The notes under the pieces: generated by a model
Databases searched by the model: none
Told to the model about the DNA's origin: nothing
What the model saw: only the letters and a program-made list of their open reading frames with translations
Shown here: positions 1 to 10,029 of the stretch, piece by piece
How the letters are laid out: every line of letters starts with the position of its first letter
Position numbering within the stretch: the stretch's first letter is position 1
Source of the DNA: Forficula auricularia
Lineage: Eukaryota > Arthropoda > Insecta > Dermaptera > Forficulidae
DNA: 64,000 bases
Direction of reading: 5' to 3'
NCBI GenBank assembly: GCA_024734495.1
Contig: JALMQS010000828.1
Coordinates: forward strand, 4,823,603-4,887,602
Translations under genes and position numbers: made by a program

Positions 1-118
1 AGCAGAGTTGTTGATTCACAAAGAGAAACAAAGAGGTATTCCTCTGATTGATGCAAGTGAGCATACACACATATATATGGAAATTATGTATTTGCATATA
101 TATTATTTATTTGTTTGA

Positions 119-159
119 GACTATAGTTTCGAAAACTTGTTCTCCCCTTTCATCATCAG
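119..159 (-). ncRNA. Hammerhead-ribozyme-like motif, left arm
   Basis: Read on the minus strand: CTGATGA at 159-153, then a stem-loop closed by GAAA/TTTC, then GAAAC at 130-126, then TATAGTC. This copy has a longer and less regular loop than its partner at 355-389. Like all copies in the window it has one extra base between CTGANGA and the stem. Confidence 0.5.
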
Positions 160-354
160 TCTTTTTAAATTAGAAATATTATTTTTCATGGGGTCAATAA
201 TCATGAAAATTTTTCGATCTTTACTTAGCTGGGATCCTGTTAAAACTCTTTTAAAACTCTTTTTAACTGGCTCCCAGCTAAGTAAAGTTCAAAAATTTTT
301 CCAAATCCAAACAGTATTGACCCCATGAAAAAATAATATTTATAGTTAAAAAGA

Positions 355-389
355 CTGATGATGAAGACAAAGTCTTCGAAACTATAGTC
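355..389 (+). ncRNA. Hammerhead-ribozyme-like motif, right arm
   Basis: CTGATGA at 355-361, one extra T, a perfect 6-bp stem GAAGAC/GTCTTC with an AAA loop (363-377), GAAAC at 378-382, and a very short potential stem III (AC-TATA-GT) ending in the would-be cleavage triplet GTC at 387-389. The order matches a type I hammerhead with reduced stem III; the extra base after CTGATGA departs from the textbook core. Confidence 0.55.
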
Positions 390-577
390 TCAAACAAATA
401 AATAATATATATGCAGATATATAATTTCCTTATATATGTGTGTGTGTTTGTTTGCATCAGGCAGAGGACAACCTCTTTGTTTCTCTTTGTAAAACTCGGC
501 TCCCTCACTAACCCTACTAACTACTTTACTGATGTGCCTAAATGGGCTTTGTTCCCGGTGACAATAAATATATAAAT

Positions 578-1190
578 AAACTGCAACGGATCGTTGCTAA
601 ACTTTATCCAAATTCATTTGAAATATTAATATGTTCTAGAGTAAAGTACTTTATAATATAATTTTACTAAAAACTTTATTTAACCTTTTTTGTGGTTCCC
701 AAGGTACTTAATTAGGATATTAAATTTCATCAAAATTGGTTAATTCATTTTCAAGATATTTAGAAAAAAATAAAAAAGTACTGAAATAAAGTACTAATGT
801 TTGTGGACCGATATGTACCAAAAACTAATCAGCGCTTCATTTTGTTAAAATACTGGTAGGTTTTCAATTTCAATTCATTCGGTGCAACGGTGTGGAAAAA
901 TTCGTGGACGAAAAAAACGATAACACACACACATACATACCTCCATCCATCCATCCATCCATCCAGCACGCACTTCCAAAAAAAATGGCACTTTTTGGCC
1001 TCTCGGCGAGATCCCAGGTAATTTTTGGCAAAACCGTCACGTGCTAAAATTCAATCTCATTGAATACTTCAATTTGTGACCTTAATTGAGTCCATGGGTT
1101 CCGTAGTCTTTACCGGAGGACCCTTTGAAGTCGCGCTTGCCGCGAGAGCGATTCCAATACTTTCTCCCATGCTTCGCATTGGATAAAGTA
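578..1190 (+). repeat. Interspersed repeat family X, full-length copy
   Basis: First of three copies (others at 1996-2330 and 22407-22992). The 5' end has a perfect small hairpin GCAACGGATCGTTGC followed by ACTTTATCCAA. The 3' end carries an imperfect hairpin around ATGCTTCGCAT and ends TTGGATAAAGTA, the inverse of the 5' ACTTTATCCAA. An A-rich tail follows in each copy. The interior includes an ATTTCATCAAAATTGGTTAA-type block and a CCAT microsatellite (about 942-964). No coding frame is evident. I cannot assign a superfamily: hairpin-ended Helentron-like or SINE-like are both possible. Confidence 0.75.
942..964. repeat. (CCAT)n microsatellite inside family X
   Basis: Tandem CCAT units. The third X copy at about 22757-22770 has a much shorter run, so the tract length varies between copies. 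Confidence 0.9.
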
Positions 1191-1995
1191 AAAATAAAGA
1201 AATAAAAAATAAGGACTAGATCTCAAAAAAAATTTCGGGTGGAGGGTGTGTATTTAATATGGGCAGAGGGAGAAAACAACCGAAGCGACTATTCATAAGA
1301 GAGATCCCCCTTAGATATTCATAAATTCTTTTATATATATATATATATTTGATATTCCAAGAGTTGCTTTATCAATTTGAAGCGCTCTTCTGTTTTTGAA
1401 GTATTCCCATTGGAAAGAATAAATTCATTTTTTTTTATTTTTTTTCAATAAAATGTTCACCTTTATTTTCACACTGACAAGATAATCCTGGAACATCTAT
1501 TGACATCGAATGACCTCAATTTTTCACATTTGAAAGAATATTCTATAATTGAAACCTAAGCCAAAAGAGAGAGAACGGAGTTTGAAAAATTGTTTCACAT
1601 TTGTAAAACTTCAATAAGTTGAGAATTGGATTGAGAAAGAAAAAGAAGAAAACATATAAAAGGACCGAGTAAGAGGGGGAGAAGGTTGGGATGTCTTTGG
1701 TTAAAATAGAAATGTCATCTCCAAAATTTCATCAACTGGAACTTAATAGAAATCTTTGCCAAAGAGCAAAGCAACAAACCATTTCCTTCTCCAAAGAGAT
1801 CATTAAACTTCCGTGTTTCAATAGCCGTGCGCTATTTATTTAATATCCACTGACGAAGCATAATTTAATGATATCTAATACTCAAGCCTAAGAAGATCCT
1901 CACTTAAAGTTAGTCATAGTTATCATTTCAGAATATTCGCGTAGAATATTCATAATGCTTTTAAAATGACAAATCTTGGCATTGGCAAAGAAAAT
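1191..1995. other. AT-rich intergenic stretch, nothing recognised
   Basis: Contains a short (TA)n run near 1334-1350 and purine-rich patches. I see no conserved motif, repeat partner or convincing open frame. Confidence 0.5.
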
Positions 1996-2330
1996 AAACT
2001 GCAACGGATCGTTGCTAAACTTTATCCAAATTCATTTGAAATATTAATATGTTCTAGAGTAAAGTACTTTAAAATATAATTTTACTAAAAACTTTATTTA
2101 ACCTTTTTTGTGGTTCCCAAGGTAGTTAATTAGGATATTAAATTTCATCAAAATTGGTTAAGTCATTTTCAAGATATTTAGAAAAAACTAAAAAAGTACT
2201 GAAATAAAGTACTAATGTTTGTGGACCGATATGTACCAAAAACTAATCAGCGCTTCATTTTGTTAAAATACTGGACCCTTTGAAGTCGCGCTTGCCAATA
2301 CTTTCTCCCATGCTTCGCATTGGATAAAGT
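1996..2330 (+). repeat. Interspersed repeat family X, internally deleted copy
   Basis: Nearly identical to 578-868 and then jumps directly to the 3' end (ACCCTTTGAAGTCGCGCTTGCC followed by AATACTTTCTCCC). Both hairpin ends are retained while about 280 bp of the middle is missing, and a further piece of the 3' region is lost. End retention with internal loss is typical of a mobilised non-autonomous element. Confidence 0.8.
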
Positions 2331-2639
2331 AAAAAAGGTAACGGATAAGAAAACAACGCAGTTGCTATGGTTACTTATAAAATTTCCTCCCAAATTTTTA
2401 GCATTTCACAGAGAGAAGCCTATCCATTCTTACTTAAGCAAGTTTAAATGAGCTATATTAAGACGATCAAATAAATAAATTGTAAACAATTTAAAATTAA
2501 AAATTTAAAAAAAAGGTACTATCTTACTCTAGAGTAAACTACTTTAAAATATAATTTTACTAAAATTACTTCAAAAATCATAATTCTACTTTAAGCTATA
2601 GATAGCGATGAGCAGAATTGGTCTTGGTCTTGCAGTCTT

Positions 2640-2800
2640 GGTCTTAGTCTTGCAAAAAAAAAGAACAAGACCACGGTTGGAACAGCAAGACCAAGACCAA
2701 GACCGGCCGGACAAAGCCGAGACCAAGACCAAGACCGGTCGGACAAGACAGAGACCGAGACCAAGACCAAGGCCAAGGCTGGACAAGCAAGACCAGGACC
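2640..2800. repeat. GACCAA-type minisatellite, first block
   Basis: Irregular hexamer repeat of AAGACC with GG and CC variants, inside the hAT element. It is followed by a non-repetitive block (GAAAATATGGAAGAC...) that is duplicated at 3213. Confidence 0.85.
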
Positions 2801-3058
2801 GGATAAGCAAGAGAAAATATGGAAGACTAAATTAAAAAGCACTTAACTTTATATGTAATTAATAAATTTAGAAAAATCAATATTCTTCATTTTTATTAAT
2901 ATACAAATATAATATAATTCATTTTTATTCATATACAAATAACATCTACGGCTAAACAAGTTTCCCCCCCCCCACCCCGTGAGCTTATGTGGATGAGGCT
3001 CACATATATATTTTTTATCCCTGTAAAGATTTCATTAAGGGGAATTTAGAAAAAAAGA

Positions 3059-3205
3059 AAGAACAAGACCACGGTTGGAACAGCAAGACCAAGATCAAGA
3101 CCGGTCGGACAAGACCGAGACCGAGACCAAGACCAAGGTCAAGACTGGACAAGCAAGACCAAGACCAAGACCAAGACCAAGACCAAGACCAAGACCAAGA
3201 CCGGA
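3059..3205. repeat. GACCAA-type minisatellite, second block
   Basis: Second copy of the hexamer block, with a cleaner uninterrupted run at about 3155-3201. It shares both flanks with the first block, so one block arose by duplication of the other. Confidence 0.85.
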
Positions 3206-4042
3206 TGAGCAAGAGAAAATATGGAAGACTAAATTAAAAAACACTTAACTTTATATGTAATTAATAAATTTAGAAAAATCAATACTCTTCATTTTTATTA
3301 AAATATGTTCATTTTTAGAAAGAGTACTGAGTTATTTAATCTACAACTACATCTATCTACATAAACACTACTATATCTGAGATTATCCTACTCAAACTAC
3401 TAGATTTTAAAACAAATAAATCCCTAACAATTGAAGTAAAACTTTTGTTTAAAATTCCTTAAAGATTGAATAAATATTTTCTTTTTCAATTTTATAATTG
3501 TTTTAGAATTTAAAAAGTAAATGAAAAATTATGATATTTAGATATAACCTTATAAATATTTAATATATTACAATTTACTATTTAAGTTTAATAAATATCA
3601 TTTTACATTATTGTTTAAATAGTTCAGTTATAAATATCGTGTGAAATATATCTTAGTAATTGAAAAAATTTATTTCACTTATTTGATTTTTTATATTTTT
3701 TACTATACCTACTATAAAAAACAAGAACTATGCTAGATATCTTGTATTTATGCAGATACATTTTATTTATAGTTCATAAATTATACCTATAAAGAACCTG
3801 AATAATTATGGCGCTATTAATAAATTATTAAAAAAATGTAAGTAAAAGGTTAAATAAGCAAGACAAGACCAAGACCGAAGAACCCGAGCAAGACCAAGAC
3901 CAAAACCAGGAGGACAAGACCAAGACCAAGACTAAGACAACCCCAGTCTTGCGACTTGGTCTTGCTTTGCTCATCACTAGCTATAGATACCATTCGTCAT
4001 CTTCAGGGTTATTTGTTGTATATTTAATTGAAAACCGATATA

Positions 4043-4640
4043 CGGGGTGTTTCAGGAGGAATAGTTAATATTTTAGGAGGTGGTAGTATAGAAGAATTGC
4101 AATAAAAAATATAACATGTGACCAATTTTTATTGAGTACAGAGATACAGCTGTTAGTATGAACCCGTGCATACGTAATGCCCGCCATACTCTTGTATGTG
4201 GAACACCTATAAGTGCCGAAATTCTACGTGTTGTTGTTGAAGGACTACGTTCTGCCTACTGAATAATGTATTCTACTTCATCCACAGTCTGTTTGTTTAC
4301 ATGTTCAGATGCAATATAACAAATACCATATTGGCATGGATAAATAGGTCCTGCATGTTTACACGCTACAGTACAGTAGACATGGCCAACAAATCACAAT
4401 GAAAACTTCACTGTAAACTAAAGCACAACTTCACAACTTGAACATCAACAATCTTCTTCTGACATTCGATAAATAAGCCCATAGCAACCGGTGTACCATC
4501 CCACGAAAAGAAAATGCATTGAACTCAGCTGTATCTCTGTACTCAATAAAAATTGGACACATGTTGTAAGGCATTTTTTATTGCAATTCGTCTATACTAC
4601 CACCTCCTAAAATATTTACTATTCCTATTGAAACACCCTG
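4043..4640 (-). mobile_element. TA-flanked DNA transposon with long inverted ends
   Basis: The ends are inverted copies over roughly 110 bp: CGGGGTGTTTCA on the left, and CAGGGTGTTTCA on the minus strand at the right. The flanks are TATA on the left and TATATATA on the right, consistent with a TA duplication. The minus strand holds a recognisable transposase fragment (separate entry). The length of about 600 bp makes it a deletion derivative. The placement in the Tc1/mariner-IS630 group rests on the TA flank and the helix-turn-helix remnant. Confidence 0.75.
4150..4384 (-). pseudogene. Transposase remnant, N-terminal helix-turn-helix part
   Basis: One minus-strand frame reads through ACKHAGPIYPCQYG, VDEVEYIIQ, an in-frame TAG, then PSTTTRRISALIGVPHTRVW and RALRMHGF. 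The pattern P-S-T-T-R-x-I-x-x-x-x-G-V-x-x-x-x-V-W-R-x-L is that of the second helix-turn-helix in insect Tc1/mariner-like transposases. The catalytic domain is absent. The internal stop and missing C-terminus show it is dead. I infer the family from the motif only. Confidence 0.65.
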
Positions 4641-4642
4641 TA

Positions 4643-5131
4643 TATATACAACTCTAACGTTAGATTTAAGTACAAAGATATCAACATATTTGGTGAGTTA
4701 TGTTGTATGTATTATTAATTCCGAATAGACATGGAGGAAAAACATTTCTCTCACACACACTGTGTCTCTGAATCGCTATACCCAAGATAAAGAAAGGTCG
4801 TGGACAGTTCGTGAAACTGTCAACAAAATGTTTGTATTTTTTAAAATATGAAAATCTTAATAGATTTTAGGCCTTCAGATAAAATATGCAAAAACTCAAT
4901 AAAAAAATACAATCGTTATATCGAAAGTTGAAAATGGTTATAGCAAATGAGTTGATATTTGGCAAAAATTTAAATTATAAGATGGATCTTTGTGCTAAGT
5001 TTTAGCTATCTAGCTGACAAAAAATGGTCGACGAGCGTCGACGAAACTAGCAAAAGTACTCACTTTTTCCGACAATTTACTTGATCTAGATTTACTTTCT
5101 TTTCAAATATACTCATCAGAGTGTAAAAAGT
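4643..5131. other. Intergenic stretch upstream of the tRNA locus
   Basis: AT-rich sequence with a perfect small palindrome around GTCGACGAGCGTCGAC (about 5027-5042). No open frame or repeat copy recognised. Confidence 0.5.
5125..5129 (-). terminator. Pol III T-run terminator of tRNA-Met
   Basis: Five consecutive T on the minus strand just after the discriminator base, the usual pol III stop signal. Confidence 0.85.
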
Positions 5132-5204
5132 TGCCCCGGGTGAGGATCGAACTCACGACCTTAAGATTATGAGACTTACGCGCTGCCTACTGCGCTACCG
5201 AGGC
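5132..5204 (-). tRNA. tRNA-Met (elongator, anticodon CAT)
   Basis: A 73-nt cloverleaf on the minus strand. The acceptor stem GCCTCGG/CCGGGGC is fully paired with one G-U, and the discriminator base is A. The anticodon loop CTCATAA sits on the stem TAAGT/TCTTA. The T arm has GTTCGATCC, matching box B, and box A lies in the D arm (TAGCGCAGTAGG). The anticodon stem carries paired changes relative to the vertebrate gene as I remember it, which argues for function. A run of five T (5129-5125 on the minus strand) lies 2 nt downstream and serves as pol III terminator. No intron. Confidence 0.95.
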
Positions 5205-5672
5205 TACTTATCTGTAATCTTCTTTATGCATTAGACTACTATAAATTAATTTATAGATTACGTTATAAATTAAAATTACATAACACAGAGAATGTTTTGA
5301 AGGAATATTGAGAAAATGTATTTAATCCATTTATCAGATGAGTAATCCCATTCGTTCAAATACATTTCTTTTTATTCTGATTTTCCTTTAATCTTTCCAA
5401 TTCATTAAATAAAGAATTCCACTAATTGAATTTGAAAGTTATCATTGGTTCATGTTGAATGGATTATATGACTTTTTCAAACTCCAAACTTATAATTAAA
5501 AAAAAATGAGAGGATTGAAAAAATATCTTGAATTCAATTGAAAATTAAAGAAAATGAAAATAAGATGCCAGTGGAAATTAAATACTACATAAGAGAATAT
5601 TAAAAATTAATACAGTTCTTTATAAAAACAATCAGAAAAGAGATTGGAGTAATTTTTGGAGACTGATAAGCG
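5205..5672. other. AT-rich stretch, no gene seen
   Basis: Nothing beyond A+T-rich single-copy sequence in this window. Confidence 0.5.
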
Positions 5673-5748
5673 AATTAAGTAGATATTGATGAGGCAGTCC
5701 AAAAAAAGAAGATAATTTATACTATCTTTTTATTTTTATTCAAAAACC

Positions 5749-5780
5749 GACGTTTCGGAGGCTATTCCCTCCTTCTTCAG
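5749..5780 (-). ncRNA. Hammerhead-like motif, intact core
   Basis: Minus strand: CTGAAGA (5780-5774), extra A, stem GGAGG/CCTCC with a 6-nt loop, then GAAAC and GTC. The core is intact, unlike the partner at 5807-5838. Confidence 0.55.
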
Positions 5781-5806
5781 GATTCCTTCACTGACTTTTC
5801 AAAACC

Positions 5807-5838
5807 CTGAAGAAGGAGGGAATAGCCTCCGAATCGTC
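5807..5838 (+). ncRNA. Hammerhead-like motif, mutated core
   Basis: CTGAAGA at 5807-5813 and the same GGAGG/CCTCC stem, but GAAAC has become GAATC at 5831-5835, which would be expected to damage a hammerhead core. Confidence 0.5.
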
Positions 5839-6292
5839 GGTTTTTGAATAAAAATGAAAAGATAGTATAAATTATCTTATTTTTTGGACTGCCTCATCAA
5901 TATCCACTTAAATCAGAAAATGTTTATTAAAAATTCTAACGTTTCTGGACAGATTTTCCTACTATCATCGACAAATTTGAAAACAAGTTTCATCATGGAA
6001 GAACAATAAAGGAACTATATTAGTTTTATAAATGAATGGTGAATTTTCGAAACGTTTAGCATTTAATAAAAGTTTTCTGACACTTTTTATAAAAAATGTA
6101 TTAATTTTAAACAATATGCAATCAAGAATTTATTTCAAAATAGATGGTCAAAGAGAGAGTTTTATTTATTTATTCTTTCCCTCCCTCTAATTTTGAAAGT
6201 AAAGAACATTTTCCAATTTTTAATTATTAAACATAGAAAGTTGGATGGGAGCTTTTACTCGAAGCCGAAATTTAACTAAACAAATTTTATAA

Positions 6293-6297
<5 letters not shown>

Positions 6298-6337
<40 letters not shown>
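6298..6337. repeat. (TA)n microsatellite
   Basis: About 20 uninterrupted TA units. Confidence 0.95.
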
Positions 6338-6340
<3 letters not shown>

Positions 6341-6381
6341 ATTGGTCTCGGGAATCTAGATGCCCATTTAGCCATATTTTT

Positions 6382-6740
6382 ATATATGTTGCAGTAAAAA
6401 GCCGTTTTTTAGTAAAAACGCGTTTATGGCAACTAGAGTTTACTGCTGTTGGTTGAGTTTCGCCCAAAGGTCTAAAATCTTCATTTTTGACGTTCCGCCC
6501 TATTTCGTGTGTTTATTTTCAAAATTTTTAAAAAGAAAATGTCAAAAATTACATCCTCTACAACGTTTCTTCTAATTTTTGACATTTTTGCTTAAAATTT
6601 TTTGGAAATAAATACACGAAATGAGGCGGAATGTCAAAAATGAAGATTCTAGACATTTGAACCAACCTCAACCAACAACAGTAAACTCTGAGTTGCCATA
6701 AAGGTATTCAGTGAAACGCGTTTTTACTGCAACATATATA
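6382..6740. mobile_element. MITE with long imperfect inverted arms
   Basis: The ends read TATATATGTTGCAGTAAAA on both strands. Inverted similarity continues inward through GTTTACTGTTGTTGGTTGAG and CTTCATTTTTGACATTCCGCC for about 150 bp per arm. TA-rich flanks fit a TA target, but the exact ends are uncertain by a few bases because of the neighbouring (TA)n tract. Confidence 0.7.
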
Positions 6741-7874
6741 CATCTATAAAATATTTCTAGTGAAAATTTAAAAATAATAAAAGTCCTAAAAAACATTTAT
6801 TTATTATTATTATTTCAAATAAGAGAATGATATGGTAAATTTAATTGTATTTTATTTCTTACTTTAAGGCTGGGATTCTTAATAATTGATTTAATCAAAT
6901 TCTTGAGGGCTAAGAGTGTAACGGATGACAAGTTTAAGATAGCTAAAAATGTTGCAGGTTGTAGAAAAGTCTTTAATTTAATTCAAATTGAAACAAATTA
7001 GAAGGCCAAAAAATTAATTCCACTAGATTTGATATGATGATGAAAATAAATCTTTTTAGAGAAATAAATAAATAAAATGTTTGATACTATAATTGTTATA
7101 GATATTATGTAGATCTGACAAATTTGCATTGTGTGGAATTAATCAAAAAGACGACGTTTTGCTTTTTATTTAAACTTCTTTAGGCCTCTTTAGTTAATGT
7201 TAAGTTGGTTCAGTAGCGTAGCCAGAAAATTTTCATGGGGCGGTGGGGGTCAACCCACAAAGCAAAATATTTAGTGGGAATTTTATTTTATTAAAACAAA
7301 TAGCTACTTGAAAGAAATTAAAAAAGAACATAATTCTTAATTAAAAATATTAAATATATTTAATTACGGTTAGTTTGCCATAAGAAAAGGTTTGTCGTTG
7401 CCGTTACTCATTCCATGAGCCCTGCCCTTGTGGGGGGGGGCGTTCTGACCCCCCCTGAGTTTGTTTATGTTAATATAAATGGTTTATACCTATTACAATA
7501 TTCTATTTGGAAAAGAGGTCTACAATAGAATAGATTTAATAATAATAAAAAAAAATTAAAATGCGAGTCTGGCGTACATACCGAGAGTTCAGGAATTCAT
7601 ATATTTCAGAACTGATTAATCCTCATGTCTAATTGTATTCTCCTGATTGTGTTTTATCTATAATTATTATTAGATAATGAGCACCTCCAAATATAAAATG
7701 ATGTTTTCTTTTAATCTATAGTTTTTGCCTGTAGGGTAGGCAACCAGAAGTGAAGGAGAAGAGAACTTTTGCAGTCATAAGGAAGGAACGACGCTGCCCT
7801 CAGTGAAACCTATAATATAGAAATTAAATAAATCTTATGATTACTATCAAAAAATTTTCCTAATATAAATCCTT
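6741..7874. other. Intergenic stretch with a hAT-like fragment
   Basis: Mostly AT-rich single-copy sequence. From about 7211 a block begins CAGTAGCGTAGCCAG, which resembles hAT termini, and G/C runs occur near 7431-7457. I could not find a matching opposite end or target duplication, so no element is called. Confidence 0.4.
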
Positions 7875-8734
7875 ATTAATTAAGTACGTTTGCAGGTAGG
7901 TGTAAATTAGAAAATTGTCATTGATTTTTGCGAAGTTTCGCCAGCTTTATCTGGCTTCATCAGGCTTCTAAAAATTGTACAAAAGACGGAGTTACAGAGA
8001 AATCAACAAGTTCCATGAAAGATATTAATTTGCCGATGGTAATAGATTCAAATTTACTAGAAAATCATAAGATGGTGTCATCTATTAAATCCGATGGAAT
8101 GGAATATTTTTAATTATACCATCTTATGATTTTCTAGTAAATTTGAATCTATTACCATCGGCAAATTAATATTTTTCATATTAAATTAGGAAAAGTCATT
8201 CCATTGCCCTTCGAATTTTGAATTTCTTCAAAATTCGAAACACTCATCCACCTTTATTTAAATTATATGGCATGGCTATATGTTTAAATTTAGAATCACT
8301 ATATCGCGAAATTTTACAAATTAAGATAACAATCTTTGAGTAAAATATTTTACGCGTTTACATATGTCAGAGAGGTTCGTATCCCGCAGGTGAGCCAGAT
8401 GGTCCGGATTGCTGTTACTGGCACTCGGGTTCGATTTCCGAGGGGGTAAAAAACAACCCCTCTGACATATAATTAAAAATATTCCATTCCATCGGATTTA
8501 ATAGATGACACCATCTTATGATTTTCTAACAAGTTCCATCGTAGAAAAGGAAATGAAGAGGGAAAAAAAGGAAAAAATGATGGGACTTGTTGATTTCTCT
8601 GTAACTCTGTTTTTTGTATATTTTTTAGAAGGCTGATGAGGCTAGAATAGGGCTGGCGAAACTTCGCAAAAATCAATGACAATTTTTTGATTTACGCCTT
8701 CCTATCCAAATACCTGCAAACGTACTTAATTAAT
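7875..8734. mobile_element. Large foldback element with a tRNA-like insert in its loop
   Basis: The outer ends are inverted copies (TTAAGTACGTTTGCAGGTA at the left, its complement at 8711-8730). The arms extend inward past CATTGATTTTTGCGAAGTTTCGCC (7920 versus 8653-8677) and TCTATTAAATCCGATGGAATGG (8079-8100 versus 8484-8506). The left arm also folds on itself: 8025-8085 is complementary to 8117-8172. The right arm has lost that inner part and gained an insert. The loop carries the tRNA-like segment at 8362-8470. Open frames here are products of the palindrome. Confidence 0.75.
8362..8470 (+). repeat. tRNA-like (SINE-type) segment with short inverted ends
   Basis: Bounded by ATATGTCAGAG and its complement CTCTGACATAT. 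Inside are a box A-like GAGCCAGATGG near 8392-8402 and a near-consensus box B GGTTCGATTTCC at 8428-8439, with a plausible T arm (TCGGG, loop TTCGATT, TCCGA). No full cloverleaf with a clear acceptor stem forms, so this is a tRNA-derived repeat rather than a tRNA gene. Confidence 0.5.
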
Positions 8735-8887
8735 TAAATAATATGTATGCTATGGACTTTAATAATACATCCTTATGTCTATCTTTATAAAATAAAATAA
8801 AGAAACATATATATGCTAAAATTAAAAATATTCAAGTCCAAAATCTTGAATAAAAAACACTAAAAAAAAATTTTAATTAAATGAATA

Positions 8888-9138
8888 TGCAATTCCGAAA
8901 AGGGCACATATCGCATATTTTGACAAATACACTTTTTTATATAAATGTAATCTAAAACCTTCCCTGCAGCTACTCTCGTATGCTCGAAAAAGGCACAACT
9001 CTGGTAGTTATTTTACTGCCCTTAAAATGTAACTCAAAAATAAATTTTATAAATTTTACACTATTTTAGAAAATAATTAGTTTTTTTACATTCCTGAACA
9101 TTTTCAATTTTCAGATATGTGCGCTTTTCGAAATTGCA
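8888..9138. mobile_element. TA-flanked MITE (TGCAATTTCGAAAAG ends)
   Basis: The inverted ends of about 24 bp read TGCAATTCCGAAAAGGGCAC on the left and TGCAATTTCGAAAAGCGCAC on the minus strand at the right. TA lies on both sides (8886-8887 and 9139-9140). At about 250 bp with no coding capacity it fits a Tc1/mariner-like MITE. Confidence 0.75.
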
Positions 9139-9195
9139 TATTGTGTGATGAGAAATATAATAATGATTTATTTTAAAATAACATAACAAATATAT

Positions 9196-9665
9196 TTATA
9201 TATATATAACTATATATAACCAAACTTCTTGAGGATACAAATTCTCAATCTGACAAACGGTTAGTGATTTATGAAAGAGTCTTTAACTTTGAATGTTTAT
9301 ATAAAAATAATTGTTGAACAAAAGAATAATGTTACATACTCTAATAATTTCGATGTGAGGGAATTTTTTCCCATCTTTAGATTGTTCCAAGGTATGTCAT
9401 TTTGTTGTTATTTTTAAGTTGTTGTTGTTGTGTGATGAGAAATTGTCATTGTATAAGAATTGTGTAATGATTGAAATGTTTTAGGCTGATGATGACATAT
9501 TTGAAAATGTCGAAACGTTCCTGGTAACAATAAAATAAAATAAAGAAAAATAAAAGATAAAAATGTGTTTTTTTGTCAAAAAAGAATAAAACCAACACCT
9601 ATTTAAATGGGAATTTGTATCCTCAAGAAGTTTGGTTATATATGTATAGTTATATAAATAAATAA
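9196..9665. repeat. Foldback element with a single hammerhead-like motif
   Basis: The arms AACCAAACTTCTTGAGGAT (9221 onward) and ATCCTCAAGAAGTTTGGTT (to 9635) are inverted, extending into TATATAACTATATA-type flanks. The interior contains the hammerhead-like motif at 9486-9519. Confidence 0.75.
9486..9519 (+). ncRNA. Hammerhead-like motif
   Basis: CTGATGA (9486-9492), extra T, stem GACAT/ATGTC (9494-9498 with 9507-9511), GAAAC (9512-9516), then GTT. It is followed by CTGGTAACAATAAAA, a layout shared with other Penelope-like 3' regions. Confidence 0.5.
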
Positions 9666-10029
9666 AAAATTCTCAAAAAACTAATCAAGAAATTAAATAT
9701 ATTTATATCTAACACCTCCAAAAAAATAATTAAAAGTCTAAATAACATTTTTTAAGCTTAATATATTTGTCTCTCGAGTGTGATTTTTTAAGGTGAATAA
9801 ACTTTTTGTTATATAGATACAAAAAACATCTACGACTAAAGAAGTTTTACTTCACCCTTGAGCTTAGGTATGTGGATGGGGCTCACACAAATATTTTTAA
9901 TCCCTGTAAAGATTTCATTAAGTGGAATTTAGATGATCTTATTTTTTTTTTTTTTTTTATTTCCCTTAAAATTTAAGGTGTAGGAGTGCACTAAATTGTC
10001 AATTTTAAAACGATTCAATGATTTATTCA
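9666..10029. other. Repeat fragment and poly-T tract
   Basis: Positions 9827-9940 match 2941-3055 (AACATCTACG, GAGCTTA, GGGCTCACA, CCCTGTAAAGATTTCATTAA), so a dispersed repeat of about 110 bp is present. A partial third match lies at about 44660-44720. A poly-T run follows at about 9942-9960. Confidence 0.6.

Larger units (their letters stand above)
1..508. repeat. Long palindrome (foldback element) carrying two hammerhead-like motifs
   Basis: The first and second halves are inverted copies of each other around about position 247. GCAGAGTTGTTGATT at the left matches its complement near 490-505, and the AAAGAGAAACAAAGAGGT block recurs inverted at about 463-490. Each arm carries a CTGATGA...GAAACTATAGTC motif pointing outward from the centre. 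A fragment of the same terminal sequence recurs at about 17120-17155, so this is a dispersed repeat. No open frame of note is present. I infer a Penelope-type non-autonomous element because of the hammerhead-like motifs; the long-palindrome structure itself is directly seen. Confidence 0.8.
2603..3979. mobile_element. hAT-type non-autonomous transposon with GACCAA minisatellite
   Basis: Flanked by perfect 8-bp target duplications GCTATAGA (2595-2602 and 3980-3987). The terminal inverted repeats read TAGCGATGAGCA on the left and TAGTGATGAGCA on the minus strand at the right, close to the hAT pattern CAGNGNTGNNCAA. The interior has two direct copies of a block (about 2640-2885 and 3048-3290) built of AAGACC/GACCAA hexamers. 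The hexamer resembles the TTGGTCTTG sequence next to the termini. Apparent open frames in the hexamer tracts are repeat artefacts. Confidence 0.85.
5673..5914. repeat. Palindromic foldback element with hammerhead-like pair (GACGTTTCGGAGG type)
   Basis: The arms are inverted copies around about 5795: GATGAGGCAGTCC at the left and GGACTGCCTCATC at the right, with more than 100 bp matching. Each arm contains the CTGAAGA...CCTCCGAAACGTC motif. Related copies lie at 12828-13325, 35262-35400 and a truncated start at about 34207. Confidence 0.85.

Noticed and set aside
2586..3237. Frames with DQDQDQ and LGLGLG repeats
   Set aside because: Translations of the GACCAA hexamer tracts of a hAT element, open on both strands by composition.
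8362..8470. Second tRNA gene
   Set aside because: Box B and T arm are good, but there is no acceptor stem and the anticodon arm is irregular. Short inverted ends point to a tRNA-derived repeat.
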